Assembly: GCA_964412845.1 (NCBI GenBank)
Contig: CAYPQM010000016.1
Coordinates: 1-56,842, forward strand
From: JAWWPY01 sp964412845
GTDB taxonomy: Bacteria > Actinomycetota > Actinomycetes > Streptosporangiales > Streptosporangiaceae
Reading direction: 5' to 3'
Length of the DNA stretch: 56,842 nt
Position 1 is the first letter of the stretch. Each line of letters starts with the position of its first letter. The position numbers were made by a program, and so were the translations under genes. Below, one piece after another: positions 1 through 9,300 of the stretch. Under the pieces are notes generated by a model. It did no database searches. It saw only the letters and a program-made list of their open reading frames with translations, and was not told the origin of the DNA.

Positions 1-447
1 GAGCCGCAACTGGGCCCCGCGCTGCCGGGCCACCCCTTCCAGAACATAACGATCAGTCGGAAAGTTATCGTCATCCGTCACGATGACGTGCCTTCCCGGC
101 CGGTCGTCAAGGGCCGCCCAGGCCAGCTTGTAGATGTTCACCGTGGTCGAGTCCGCGATCACCACCTGACCGGGTGCCGCGCCGAGCAACTGCTGGCCGA
201 GCAGGTCACCGGCCCGCTGCGGGAGGTCCACCCAGTGATTCCAGGAGCGGATCAGCCCCCCGCCCCACTCGTCGCGGACAACCTCGGTGAGGCGCTGCGC
301 GGTGACCTCCGGCAGCATGCCCAGCGAGTTGCCATCCAGGTAGATGAGCGAGGGATCCGCGCGGACGAAGCGATCCCGGAACCCGGCGAGCAGGTCCGCG
401 GCGTCAAGTTCCTCCGCCCCCGACCTGTCGGTGCGCAGCCCAGTCAC
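1..447 (-). CDS. kynU: Kynureninase, N-terminal part (cut by window edge)
   Basis: PLP enzyme that splits kynurenine into anthranilate and alanine in tryptophan breakdown. Reading the minus strand from GTG at 447 gives an uninterrupted frame of 149 codons to the window edge. It contains YLDGNSLG near residue 37, then LIRSWNHWVDLPQRAGDLL and a DSTTVNIYKL segment, which are kynureninase family landmarks. The GTG start is preferred because the nearby ATG at 458 is in another frame and stops at once. The gene lies 112 nt beyond the coxG stop on the same strand, so it may be read from the cox operon or from its own promoter in the repeat-bearing spacer. The PLP lysine lies outside the window and cannot be checked. 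Confidence 0.9.
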   Translation of the reverse strand, partial: MTGLRTDRSGAEELDAADLLAGFRDRFVRADPSLIYLDGNSLGMLPEVTAQRLTEVVRDEWGGGLIRSWNHWVDLPQRAGDLLGQQLLGAAPGQVVIADSTTVNIYKLAWAALDDRPGRHVIVTDDDNFPTDRYVLEGVARQRGAQLRL

Positions 448-481
448 GAACTCACCATAACGGGGCCCCGTTCCCGCCTCC

Positions 482-534
482 AACGACACCGGAGTGGCTC
501 TGCGGTCGTTGGAACGACACCGGAGTAGCTCTGC
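482..534. repeat. Two direct 22-bp repeats between coxG and kynU
   Basis: Two copies (482-503 and 513-534) differ at one base and share AACGACACCGGAGT, with a 31-bp period. Between them sits GTCGTTGGAACGAC (505-518), an inverted repeat that recurs after gatB at 52140-52157. The position, just upstream of kynU and just after coxG, would suit an operator, a terminator or a dispersed repeat. The sequence alone does not decide which. Confidence 0.7.
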
Positions 535-559
535 TGCCGCTCGCGGGAGCGCGAGCGTG

Positions 560-1570
560 CTATTCGGCGGCAGCCCGGCGGCGCTTGCGGCGAGAGCGCA
601 GCACCAGCAGGAGCAGCAGGCCGACCAGGACGCCTACGGCGGGCAGGGCGCGCTTGAGTACCGGCACGCCCGCGACGCCCAGCAGGTCGATCGCGTCCTG
701 ATCCGCTGGCCGGGCTGCGGCGGCGGGTGGCACGGTCCCGTTGAGGCCTTGCGTCGTGCTCCCGCTGGCCGCACTGTTGCCCGCAGCCGCCTGCGCTGGA
801 CCCGCGCCGGCTGACCCGGCGCCGGCTGGTCCCGCGCCGGCTGGTCCCGCGCCGGCTGGTCCCGCGCCGGCTGGTCCGGCGATCGTCCCGGTCAGCGCGA
901 GTCCGTGATCGGCCAGCTTCTGCCTGATCTCCCTGACCGACTGCGGGCCGAGGCCGTCGATGGCCAGCAGGTCATTCTCACTGCGGGAAGCGAGCGCCCC
1001 GACCGTGTGCACGCCCTCACGCCGCAGGCTGTTGTAGGAGCGCACGGGGAGATTCAGTTCCTCGATCGGCAGCCGCGCGACGTCATCCGGCGGCACGGCG
1101 GCCGCCGCACTCGCGGGCTGGCCACCCGTGGCCAGTTGCGCGGCCAGGTTGGCGGCGAACTTCTCCAGGATCTTGCCCCCTACCTCAACCATGACCCCCC
1201 GGCCGAACTGCGCGGGGCGCCCGGTGATGTTCATCGTGGTGTGCACGATGACCCGGGTCTGGCCGCCGCCGAGATCCTCGAGCGTGGAACGCACGGTGGC
1301 CGATGCGGTGCCGGTGCCGCGGGTCTCCTTGCCCGAGGCCTCCATGGCGACCACCTGGGCCTGCTCGTCCTTCTCGGTGAACCGGGCCGTGCCGGCGTAG
1401 GTCAGCGCGATGGGGCCGACCTTCACCTTGATCTTGCCCGAGACCACATCACCGTCCACGCTGTCGAGGGTGGCGCCCGGCATGCAGGGCGCCACCTGCT
1501 CGACATCGAGCAACACGTCCCACGCCCGTTCTGGCGGGACAGGGATGGTAAACGAGTGCTCCAGTTCCAT
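560..1570 (-). CDS. coxG: CoxG-family protein with alpha-CTD-like domain and C-terminal anchor
   Basis: Residues 1-150 are a SRPBCC/CoxG domain, with MELEHSFTIPVPPERAWDVL at the start and CMPGA near residue 29. In CO dehydrogenase systems CoxG helps recruit or mature the enzyme at the membrane. Residues about 165-228 closely resemble the C-terminal domain of the RNA polymerase alpha subunit (LPIEELNLPVRSYNSLRREG, then HTVG, SRSE, DLL, KLA and GLAL). A Gly-Pro-Ala repeat linker (about 231-262) follows, then a hydrophobic helix (about 308-325) and a basic tail, so the protein is probably membrane anchored with its domains in the cytoplasm. It is last in the cox operon, starting 3 nt after coxM. 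The usual CoxG is shorter and lacks the middle domain. Confidence 0.85.
   Translation of the reverse strand: MELEHSFTIPVPPERAWDVLLDVEQVAPCMPGATLDSVDGDVVSGKIKVKVGPIALTYAGTARFTEKDEQAQVVAMEASGKETRGTGTASATVRSTLEDLGGGQTRVIVHTTMNITGRPAQFGRGVMVEVGGKILEKFAANLAAQLATGGQPASAAAAVPPDDVARLPIEELNLPVRSYNSLRREGVHTVGALASRSENDLLAIDGLGPQSVREIRQKLADHGLALTGTIAGPAGAGPAGAGPAGAGPAGAGSAGAGPAQAAAGNSAASGSTTQGLNGTVPPAAAARPADQDAIDLLGVAGVPVLKRALPAVGVLVGLLLLLVLRSRRKRRRAAAE
801..892. repeat. 15-bp tandem repeat inside coxG
   Basis: A GCCGGCTGGTCCCGC unit is repeated about five times with small changes. It encodes the Gly-Pro-Ala-Gly-Ala linker of CoxG. Such a repeat can change copy number by slippage in steps of five residues without breaking the frame. 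Confidence 0.85.
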
Positions 1571-1573
1571 TTG

Positions 1574-2431
1574 TCAGACTCTAGACGCTGCCACCAGCGC
1601 TCTGCCGGTCAGGACCCGGGCCAGGTGGCGCCGGTAGTCCGCGGCACCGTGCAGGTCCGAAGGCGGCTGGGCCTCCGCGTCGGCGTGCACGGCCGCCGCC
1701 CGCAGGCCAGCCTGAGTTGCCTGCGCCCCGGCGGCCGCCTGCTCCGCCGCGCGGGCCCGGACCGGAACGGGGCCCATGTTGGTCAGGCCGATCCTCGCCT
1801 CGGCGACCGTTCCGTTCGAGCGCCGCACCAGCGCGGCCACGCCTACCGTCGCCCAGGACTGCGCCGTCCGGTGGAATTTCTCGTACCGGTAGCCCCAGCC
1901 GGACCCGAGCTTGGGCACCCGGATGCCGGTCAGGATCTCGTCTGCGCCCAGCGCCGAGGTCAGGTAATCGACGAAGAAATCCTGGGCCACGATCTCACGC
2001 TCGCCGCCTGGCCCGCGCGCGATCAGCGTGGCCTCAAGGGCCACCGCCACCGCGGGAAGATCACCGGCCGGGTCGGCGTGCGCGAGCGCCCCGCCCAGCG
2101 TGCCGCGGTGCCGGACCGCTGGGTCCGCGACCGTGCCGGCCGCCTGCGCCAGCAGCCCGCAGTGCTCGGCGATGAGCGGATCGTGCACCAGCTGGTAGTG
2201 CGTGGTCCGCGCGCCGATCAGCAGCGAGTCGCCGGCGTCGGTCACGCCGCGCAGCCCGTCGAGCCCGCCGACGTCGACGAGCAGCTCCGGATAGGCCAGC
2301 CGGAGCCGGAGCAGCGGCAGGAGGCTCTGGCCACCAGCAATGACCTTGGCATCCTCGCCGCCGTCGGCCAGCGCCCGGACGGCCTCATCCAGCGTCCCGG
2401 GGCGGACATAGTCGAACTTCGCGGGGATCAT
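1574..2431 (-). CDS. coxM: CO dehydrogenase-type FAD-binding medium subunit
   Basis: 285 residues of the molybdopterin dehydrogenase FAD-binding family (CoxM/XdhB/CutM). It passes electrons from the FeS subunit to FAD and on to the respiratory chain. Visible landmarks are the N-terminal MIPAKFDYVRPGTLDEAV, the FAD motif AGGQSLLPLL near residue 32, and a second FAD stretch HRGTLGGALAHADPAGDLP near residue 108. The start overlaps the coxL stop by 4 nt (ATGA), showing translational coupling. The stop is 3 nt from the coxG start. Length fits the family. Confidence 0.92.
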   Translation of the reverse strand: MIPAKFDYVRPGTLDEAVRALADGGEDAKVIAGGQSLLPLLRLRLAYPELLVDVGGLDGLRGVTDAGDSLLIGARTTHYQLVHDPLIAEHCGLLAQAAGTVADPAVRHRGTLGGALAHADPAGDLPAVAVALEATLIARGPGGEREIVAQDFFVDYLTSALGADEILTGIRVPKLGSGWGYRYEKFHRTAQSWATVGVAALVRRSNGTVAEARIGLTNMGPVPVRARAAEQAAAGAQATQAGLRAAAVHADAEAQPPSDLHGAADYRRHLARVLTGRALVAASRV

Positions 2432-4908
2432 GCCGCGCCTCCAGACTGCTGTGCCTCGTCGCTGCCGGTGACCATGCCCTGAGGGCTGTTGCCCTGGGTC
2501 ATGTCGCTCTGCCGGGCTTCGTGCTGCTGTGCCGCGCTGCCCTGCTCCCCGCCCTGAGCGGTCTGGATCGCCCGCCAGACGCGTTCAGGTGTGCATGGCA
2601 TCGGCACGTCGCGGACGCCAAACTGGCGCAGCGCGTCGATGATCGCGTTGACCACCGCGGGCGTGGAGGCGATCGTGCCGGCCTCGCCCACCCCCTTGAC
2701 GCCCATCGGGTTGGTCGTCGAGCGGGTCACCGTCCGGTCGGTGGTGAAATGCGGCAGGTCGGCGGCGGACGGGAGCAGGTAGTCGGCCATCGTGGTGGTC
2801 ACCAGGTTGCCGTCGTCGTCGTAGACCGCCTCTTCGTACAGCGCCTGCGCGATGCCCTGGGCCAGCCCGCCGTGTACCTGGCCGTCCACGATGAGCGGAT
2901 TCACCACCGTGCCCACGTCATCCACGGCGACGTAGGAGCGGATGGTGACCATCCCGGTCTCGGTGTCGATCTCGGTCGCGCACAGGTGCGTGCCATGCGG
3001 GAACGAGAAGTTCTCCGGGTCGTAGGTGGCGTCAGAGTCCAGTGACGGCTCGACCCCGTCGGGCAGGTCATGCGCGGCGAACGTGGCCAGGGCGATTTCC
3101 TGGATGGTCTTGCCCGCGCCGGAGCCGCCGCGGGCCTGGAACACGCCCGCGGAGAACTCCACTTCCTCGGGAGGCGCCTCAAGCAGCGCGGAGGCGATCA
3201 CCTTCGCCTTGGCGATGACCTTGTCGCAGGCGGAGAGAACGGCCACGCCGCCCACGGTCAGCGACCGGGAACCGTAGGTGTCCATGCCCTTGGGGGAGAC
3301 CTGGGTGTCGCCGTGCAGCACCCGGACATCCTCGAACGGCACGCCAAGCTTGTCCGCGACGATCTGGCTCCAGGCCGTCTCGTGGCCCTGCCCGTGCGGG
3401 GTGGAACCGGTCACTACTTCAACTTTGCCGGTCGGCAGCATCCGCACCGAGGCGTTTTCCCAGCCGCCCGCGCCGTAGGCCAGCGAGCCGAGCACCCGCG
3501 ACGGGGCGAGCCCGCACATCTCCGTGAAGGTGGAGATCCCGATGCCCAGCTGGACCGGGTCACCGCTGGCCCGCCGGTCCGCCTGCTCCTGGCGGAGCTC
3601 GTCATAGCGGAACAGCTCCCTGGCCCGGGCCGTGGCGGCCTCGTAATTGCCGCTGTCATAGGTGAGACCGGCGATGGTGGTGTAGGGGAACTCCTCGTGC
3701 TTGATCCAGTTCCGGGCCCGCAGCTCAAGCGGCTCGATGCCGAGCTCGTTGGCCAGTTCGTCCATCGTGCGCTCGATCCCGAAGGTGGCCTCGGGACGGC
3801 CAGCGCCGCGGTAGGCGTCGGTCGGCATCTTGGTGGTGAAGATGCCGGTGCAGCGGAACGAGTAGGCGTCCATCTTGTAGATGCTGTTGAACATGAACGC
3901 GCCGAGCAGTGGCACGCCGGGGGTGACCAGCATCAGGTAGGCACCCATGTCGGCGAGCAGGTCCACGGACAGGCCACGCAGCCGTCCGTCCCGTTCCGCG
4001 GCGACCCTGATCCGCTGCCACTGGTCACGGCCGTGGTGCACGGTCATGTTGCCCTCGCTGCGCGACTCGGTCCACTTGACCGGCCGGCCCAGTTTGCGCG
4101 CGATCAGCAGCGTGAGCACTTCTTCGGCGGTGACCTGCAGCTTCGAGCCGAAACCGCCGCCCACGTCGGGCGCGATGACCCGGATGTTCTGCTCGGGTAC
4201 CCCGGTGACCAGGGCGAGCATCAGCCGGAGGATGTGCGGGATCTGGGTGGCCGACCAGAGGGTGAACTCGCCGCCCACGCAGGAGCAGACCACGGCGCGC
4301 GGCTCCATCGCGCTCGGGATGAGCCGCTGCTGGCGGTAGTTGCGCTCGAGCACCACGGGGGCGTCGCGGAACGCCGCGTCCAGGTCCCCGTTCTGGAAGA
4401 CCCACTCGAAGCTCTTGTTGCCCGCTTCGTGCACCTTCGGGGAGCCCTCGTCCAGCGCGGTCCGGATGTCGAGGACCGGCGGCAGCGGGTCGTAGTCCAC
4501 GGCCACCGCGGACACCGCGTCAGCGGCCGCGTAGCGGTCCCTGGCGACCACGCAGGCCACCGCCTCGCCTACGTAGCGGACCTCTTCGGTGGCCATCGGC
4601 GGGTGGGCCGGGATGACGATGTCCGGCGTGACCGGCCACGCACACGGCAGGCTGCCCTGCTCGTCGGCGAAGTCCGCGCCGGAGAAGGCGGCGATGACCC
4701 CGGGCATCCGCCGGGCCGCGCTGACGTCCACCGAGGTGATCCGGGCGTGCGCGAACGGGCTGCGCACGAAGGCGATGTGCAGCATCCCGGGCAGGATGAG
4801 GTTGTCCGTCCAGGTCGTCTGGCCGGTGACCAGCCGGGCGTCCTCCTTGCGGGGGCGGGCCTTGCCGAATTCCTTCTCCGGTGCTGCTGCCTGTGTCTCC
4901 GTCGTCAT
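2428..4908 (-). CDS. coxL: Form II-like CO dehydrogenase/xanthine dehydrogenase large subunit
   Basis: 826-residue molybdenum hydroxylase large subunit with the aldehyde oxidase/xanthine dehydrogenase a/b hammerhead domain first, then the Mo-cofactor-binding domain. The active-site loop reads AYRGAGR (in PTDAYRGAGRPEATFGIE), the form II signature, not the AYxCSFR of proven form I CO dehydrogenases. The operon order S-L-M also matches form II. CO may therefore not be the real substrate; another small carbonyl or aromatic compound is possible. A Gln/Ser/Gly-rich tail of about 45 residues after the conserved WRAIQTAQ is unusual and probably disordered. Both ends overlap neighbours by 4 nt. Confidence 0.92.
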   Translation of the reverse strand: MTTETQAAAPEKEFGKARPRKEDARLVTGQTTWTDNLILPGMLHIAFVRSPFAHARITSVDVSAARRMPGVIAAFSGADFADEQGSLPCAWPVTPDIVIPAHPPMATEEVRYVGEAVACVVARDRYAAADAVSAVAVDYDPLPPVLDIRTALDEGSPKVHEAGNKSFEWVFQNGDLDAAFRDAPVVLERNYRQQRLIPSAMEPRAVVCSCVGGEFTLWSATQIPHILRLMLALVTGVPEQNIRVIAPDVGGGFGSKLQVTAEEVLTLLIARKLGRPVKWTESRSEGNMTVHHGRDQWQRIRVAAERDGRLRGLSVDLLADMGAYLMLVTPGVPLLGAFMFNSIYKMDAYSFRCTGIFTTKMPTDAYRGAGRPEATFGIERTMDELANELGIEPLELRARNWIKHEEFPYTTIAGLTYDSGNYEAATARARELFRYDELRQEQADRRASGDPVQLGIGISTFTEMCGLAPSRVLGSLAYGAGGWENASVRMLPTGKVEVVTGSTPHGQGHETAWSQIVADKLGVPFEDVRVLHGDTQVSPKGMDTYGSRSLTVGGVAVLSACDKVIAKAKVIASALLEAPPEEVEFSAGVFQARGGSGAGKTIQEIALATFAAHDLPDGVEPSLDSDATYDPENFSFPHGTHLCATEIDTETGMVTIRSYVAVDDVGTVVNPLIVDGQVHGGLAQGIAQALYEEAVYDDDGNLVTTTMADYLLPSAADLPHFTTDRTVTRSTTNPMGVKGVGEAGTIASTPAVVNAIIDALRQFGVRDVPMPCTPERVWRAIQTAQGGEQGSAAQQHEARQSDMTQGNSPQGMVTGSDEAQQSGGAA

Positions 4909-5375
4909 GGCGTCGTCACTCCCGCCTCGGCCGCGCGCCGCACGGCGTTCACGATGTTCTGGTAGCCGGTACAGCGGCAGAGGTTGCCCTCCAGCCCCTC
5001 ACGGATCTCCTGCTCGCTGGGGTTCGGGTTGTCTTGCAGCAGGTCCACGCAGGCCAAGATCATGCCGGGCGTGCAGTAGCCGCATTGCAGCGCGTGCTCG
5101 GCGTGGAACGCCTGCTGCAACGGGTGCCACTCGCCATTCGCGAGGCCCTCAATGGTGGTGACGCTGCTGCCATCCGCCTGCACGGCGAGGACGGAGCAAC
5201 TCTTGACCGAGGTCCCGTCCATCAGCACGGTGCATGCACCGCAGTTGGAGGTATCACAGCCGATGGGCGTGCCGGTCTTGCCGACAGTTTCTCTCAGGTA
5301 GTGGACAAGGAGCAGACGGGGCTCGACGTCGTCTTCGTAGTCGACTCCGTCGACGTTGACGGTGATCCTGGTCAT
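4905..5375 (-). CDS. coxS: CO dehydrogenase-type [2Fe-2S] small subunit
   Basis: 156 residues with two iron-sulfur domains. The N-terminal plant-ferredoxin-like cluster motif is GCDTSNCGACTVLMDG. The C-terminal helical domain has CGYCTPGMI and CRCTGYQNIV, together giving all eight cluster cysteines. It moves electrons from the molybdenum centre in CoxL to FAD in CoxM. It is the first gene of the operon; its ATG is preceded by GAGGAG 7-8 nt upstream. Length and motifs are standard for the family. Confidence 0.95.
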   Translation of the reverse strand: MTRITVNVDGVDYEDDVEPRLLLVHYLRETVGKTGTPIGCDTSNCGACTVLMDGTSVKSCSVLAVQADGSSVTTIEGLANGEWHPLQQAFHAEHALQCGYCTPGMILACVDLLQDNPNPSEQEIREGLEGNLCRCTGYQNIVNAVRRAAEAGVTTP

Positions 5376-5414
5376 GCACGGACTCCTCAGGAGACGGCAG
5401 TGGCGCGTGATGCC

Positions 5415-5420
5415 AACCTA
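5415..5420 (-). promoter_or_regulatory. Candidate -10 box of the cox operon
   Basis: Read on the minus strand this is TAGGTT, about 40 nt before the coxS ATG. No convincing -35 is visible. A short leader with a Shine-Dalgarno sequence would follow, unlike the leaderless genes nearby. Confidence 0.4.
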
Positions 5421-5492
5421 AGCCGCCCGCCCGGCCCGCACCAGCCCTACCCCCGTACCTGGGCGAAATGTGCTGAACCGGGGCCGACCAGG

Positions 5493-6212
5493 TCAGGCGG
5501 TGTTGATGACCTGGAATGCCTCGGCGAGGCGGCCTTCCGCGAAGCCAGCTTGCCCGGCCGTGCGAGTGAGCCAGCCGCGCAGGAAATCCTCCAGGCCGTC
5601 CATGTGCGCGGTCTGGCTCTCGTGCGCCCGGAGCGCCGCGAGCTTGCGCGGGAACGTCTCGGTGATGTCCACGTAGTGGTCGGCGCCCGGGCTCGCCGAG
5701 ATCCACACCTCACGGACCGTCCAGGCCTCAAGCCCTTCATGGGCGAGAAGTTCGGGGAACGCGAACGGGTTGCGCGCGTCCGGGTAGACCGCGTCGAGCG
5801 CTGCTGAGCCGACCGCCCGGTGATCCGGATGGCTGGCCCCGATACGCAGGTAGTTCCGCTCGGGGGACGGGCAGACCAGCCGGTCGGGGCGGACTTGCCT
5901 GATCACCCGGGCCAGGTCCCGGCGCAGCTTGAGGCTCGGCTCCACCTTGCCATCGGGGTAGCCGAGGAACCGCAGGTCCTGGACGCCTACGCAGTGCGCT
6001 GCCGCGGTTTGCTCCTTGCGCCGCAACGGTGCGATGTCCGTCCGCGGGACCGACTCGTCGAACCCTCCCGCGTCGCCGTCGGTCACGATGCAGTACGTGA
6101 CGTCGAACCCGGCATCGGTCCACTGGGCGATCGTGCCCGCAGCGCTGAAGTCCAGGTCATCGGGGTGCGCGGCGACAAGCAGGATGCGGTGAACCTCGGA
6201 ATCAGCAAGCAC
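5493..6212 (-). CDS. PIG-L/LmbE family deacetylase
   Basis: 239-residue zinc-dependent N-deacetylase of the PIG-L family, which includes MshB and Mca of mycothiol metabolism. The zinc motif AHPDD is at residues 15-19 and the second motif HPDHR (about 129-133) supplies the third ligand. GTG at 6212 is the start: TAGGAT lies 6 nt upstream, giving a probably leaderless message. The substrate cannot be read from sequence; family members act on N-acetylglucosaminyl compounds, mycothiol conjugates or antibiotics. It stands alone between the cox operon and a divergent catabolic gene. Confidence 0.88.
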   Translation of the reverse strand: MLADSEVHRILLVAAHPDDLDFSAAGTIAQWTDAGFDVTYCIVTDGDAGGFDESVPRTDIAPLRRKEQTAAAHCVGVQDLRFLGYPDGKVEPSLKLRRDLARVIRQVRPDRLVCPSPERNYLRIGASHPDHRAVGSAALDAVYPDARNPFAFPELLAHEGLEAWTVREVWISASPGADHYVDITETFPRKLAALRAHESQTAHMDGLEDFLRGWLTRTAGQAGFAEGRLAEAFQVINTA

Positions 6213-6263
6213 GCCCCGATCCTACGGGGGAGCGGGCGCAGGCTGGTCCAGCCAGCGTCACGG

Positions 6264-6269
6264 TAGTGT
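6264..6269 (+). promoter_or_regulatory. Candidate -10 box for the kinase-aminotransferase gene
   Basis: TAGTGT lies 40 nt before the ATG at 6310, inside the 97-nt divergent spacer. GGGGAGGT before the ATG is a strong ribosome site, so this gene has a normal leader. Confidence 0.4.
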
Positions 6270-6309
6270 TCCCATGCCTGGCGCGCTGCCATGAGGGGAG
6301 GTCACAGCG

Positions 6310-9300
6310 ATGGTGTTGTTCGACTTCTTCGAGTCAGCGGAGCTGCCGAATCCGCAGGTGGATCCGGACCAGGCGGCGGCCATCGCCCAGCAGGTCTTCG
6401 GTGTCACCGGCCCGGCCCGTGAGCTGGGCAGCCAGCAGGATTGCAACTTCCTGATCCAGTCCGGGGAGGCCCGGTTCGTGCTGAAGATCGCCAACCCGGT
6501 CTTCCACCCGCAGGAGCTGGCCGCCCAGCATGCCGCCATGCGGCTGGTCGCGCAGCGCGGCGGCATCGAGGTGCCGCTGATCGTCCCGGCCGCGGACGGG
6601 CAGGAGCTGGCCTGGGCGGACGTGGGCGGCGCCCGGCTGATCACCCGGCTGATGACCTACCTGCCCGGAGAGCAGCTCGCCGAGGTGGCGCATGTGTCCC
6701 CGGCCGCGGTCGCGGAGCTCGGCGCTACCTCGGCGCGGATGTGCCAGGCGCTGGCCGACTTCAGCCACCCGGGATTGGACCGGGTGCTGCAATGGGATCT
6801 GCGGCACGCCGCGCGCGTCGTGGACCTGCTGCTCCCGTTCGTCGCCGATGCCGACCGGGCCCGCCAGGTCCGGCTGGCCACCGCCGCGGCCCAGGAGCGG
6901 CTGCGGCGGCTGGCGGGTGACCTGCCCGAGCAGGCCATCCACGGTGACCTGACCGAGGACAACGTGGTGTGCAGGCGCCGCGACGACGGGCGACTGATAC
7001 CGGCGGGCGTGATCGACTTCGGTGATCTGGCCCGGAGCTGGCGGATAGCGGACCTCGCGGTCGGCTGCCAGTCCCTGCTGCACCACGCGCCACGCGATCC
7101 GATGATCGTGGCTCCCGCGGTCGCTGCCTTCCACCAGATCACGCCGCTCTCCCGGGCCGAGATCGAGGCCTTCTGGCCGCTGGTGGTGCAGCGGGCGGCG
7201 ACGCTCGTGGTCAGCGGCGAGCAGCAGGCCAGCCTCAGCCCGGACAACGGCTATGTCGCCGGGGCGCGGGCCCGCGACTGGGCCTGTTTCACCTGTGCCA
7301 CCTCCATCCCGGTCGAGGTGATGACCGAGGCTCTGCTCCATCTGCTGCACCGGCCGGCACCTGGCCCGCGCAGCACCGCTGCATCGTGGAGCACTGCTGC
7401 GTCGTGGAGCACCGGGACCGCCCTGCTGCCGTCGCTCCCCCCCGCGGACATGGTGCTCATGGACCTGTCCGTGACGAGTACCGGTCTGGGCGGTGACCGC
7501 TGGCACGATCCGGACGCCGAGGCTGAGCTGGCCACCCAGATCGCTGGAGACTCGGGGAAGGTCGCCGTCGCCCGGCACGGGGAGTACCGGATCACCCGGT
7601 CGCGGCCCAACTCGGCGCTCGCGCCGGAAACCTGCGCCCTGCACGCCGAGGTCTTCCTGACCGCGCCGGTCCCAGTGCATGCCCCCCTCCGGGGGGTGGC
7701 CGAGGTCCGTGGCGGCACCGTAGCCGTCCAGGCCGACGACGGGACCACGCTGCATCTGGATGGCGTCCGGCCCGACACGGCCAGCGGCGGCGCACTGGCC
7801 AGCGGCGGCGCACTGGCCAGCGGCGGAGCGCCGGCCAGCGGCGGAGCGCCGGTGAGCGGCGGAGCGCCGGCCGGCGGCCAGGCGCTGGATTCAGGGCAGC
7901 GCATCGGAATGGCCGGCCCGGGACGGCTGCGGATACAGCTCTGCACGGTCAACGGCCTTCGGCCGCCCGCGTTCGCGGGGCCGGCCCTGGCCCCTGGCTG
8001 GCTGGCGGTCTGCCCGGACCCGTCCGGCCTGCTCGGCCTCGACGTGGCCACCAGGCCCGCCGACCCGCGGGGACTGCTCGCCCGGCGCGCCGCGTCGTTC
8101 GCGCACGTGCAGGAGCACTACTACGCGGACCCGCCGCAGATCGAGGCCGGCTGGCGGCATCATCTCGCTGACGTCACCGCGCGCGCCTACCTGGACATGA
8201 TCAACAATGTGACCATTCTCGGCCACGGCCACCCCCGGCTGGCTGAGGCGGTGGCCCGCCAGTGGGCGCTGCTCAACACCAACTCACGATTCCACTACGC
8301 GCAGCTCGCCGAGTTCACCGAGCGGCTGGCCGGGCTCGCTCCGGACGGCCTGGACACCGTGTACCTGGTCAACAGCGGCTCGGAAGCCAACGACCTCGCG
8401 CTCCGGCTGGCCTGTATCCACACCGGGCGGCGCGACATTGTCTGCGTCCGCGAGGCCTACCACGGCTGGTCGCGGGCGACCGACGAGGTATCGACCTCGA
8501 CGGCCGACAACCCGCGGGCGCTGCAGACCCGGCCGGACTGGGTGCACGTGCTGCGCACCCCCAACACCTACCGGGGGGACTTCCGCGGCCCGGCCGCCGG
8601 CTGCCAGTACGCCCGCGACGCGGCCGGGGTCATCGAGGGGCTGCATCGCGATGGCGCCGGGGTCGCCGCGTTCATCGCCGAGGCGTACTACGGGAACGCA
8701 GGCGGGATGCCGTTGCCGGACGGCTACCTGACATCCGTCTACCAGGCCGTCCGCCACGCGGGCGGACTGTGCATCGCCGACGAGGTGCAGGTGGGATATG
8801 GCCGCCTGGGTGACTACTTCTGGGGTTTCGAGCAGCAGCAGGTCGTCCCGGACATCATCACCGTGGCCAAGGGCATGGGCAATGGCCATCCGCTCGGCGC
8901 CGTCATCACCCGCCGGGACATCGCCGATTCGTTCGCCAAGGAGGGATATTTCTTCTCCTCCACCGGAGCCAGCCCGGTGAGCTGCCAGGTCGGCAACACC
9001 GTGCTCGATGTGCTGGCCGACGAGAAGCTCCAGGAGAACGCGCGGACGGTCGGCGCGCATCTCCGCCGCCGGATGGAAGAACTGCAGTCGAGGCACGAGA
9101 TCATCGGCGCGGTGCACGGAACCGGCCTCTACATGGGTGTCGAACTGGTCCGGGACCGGAGCACGCTGGAGCCCGCGACGGCCGAGACCGCGGCGATCTG
9201 CGATCGCCTGCTGGAACTCGGGGTGATCGTCCAGCCCACCGCCGACCGGATGAACGTCCTCAAGATCAAGCCGCCGCTGTGCCTGACCGCGGCCAGCGCC

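Noticed and set aside
88..528. Plus-strand open frame of 146 codons
   Set aside because: It lies opposite the kynureninase frame on the minus strand and has no family features.
3070..4965. Long plus-strand frame of 631 codons
   Set aside because: Antisense shadow of coxL caused by high GC at third codon positions; His/Arg/Gly-rich with no domain.
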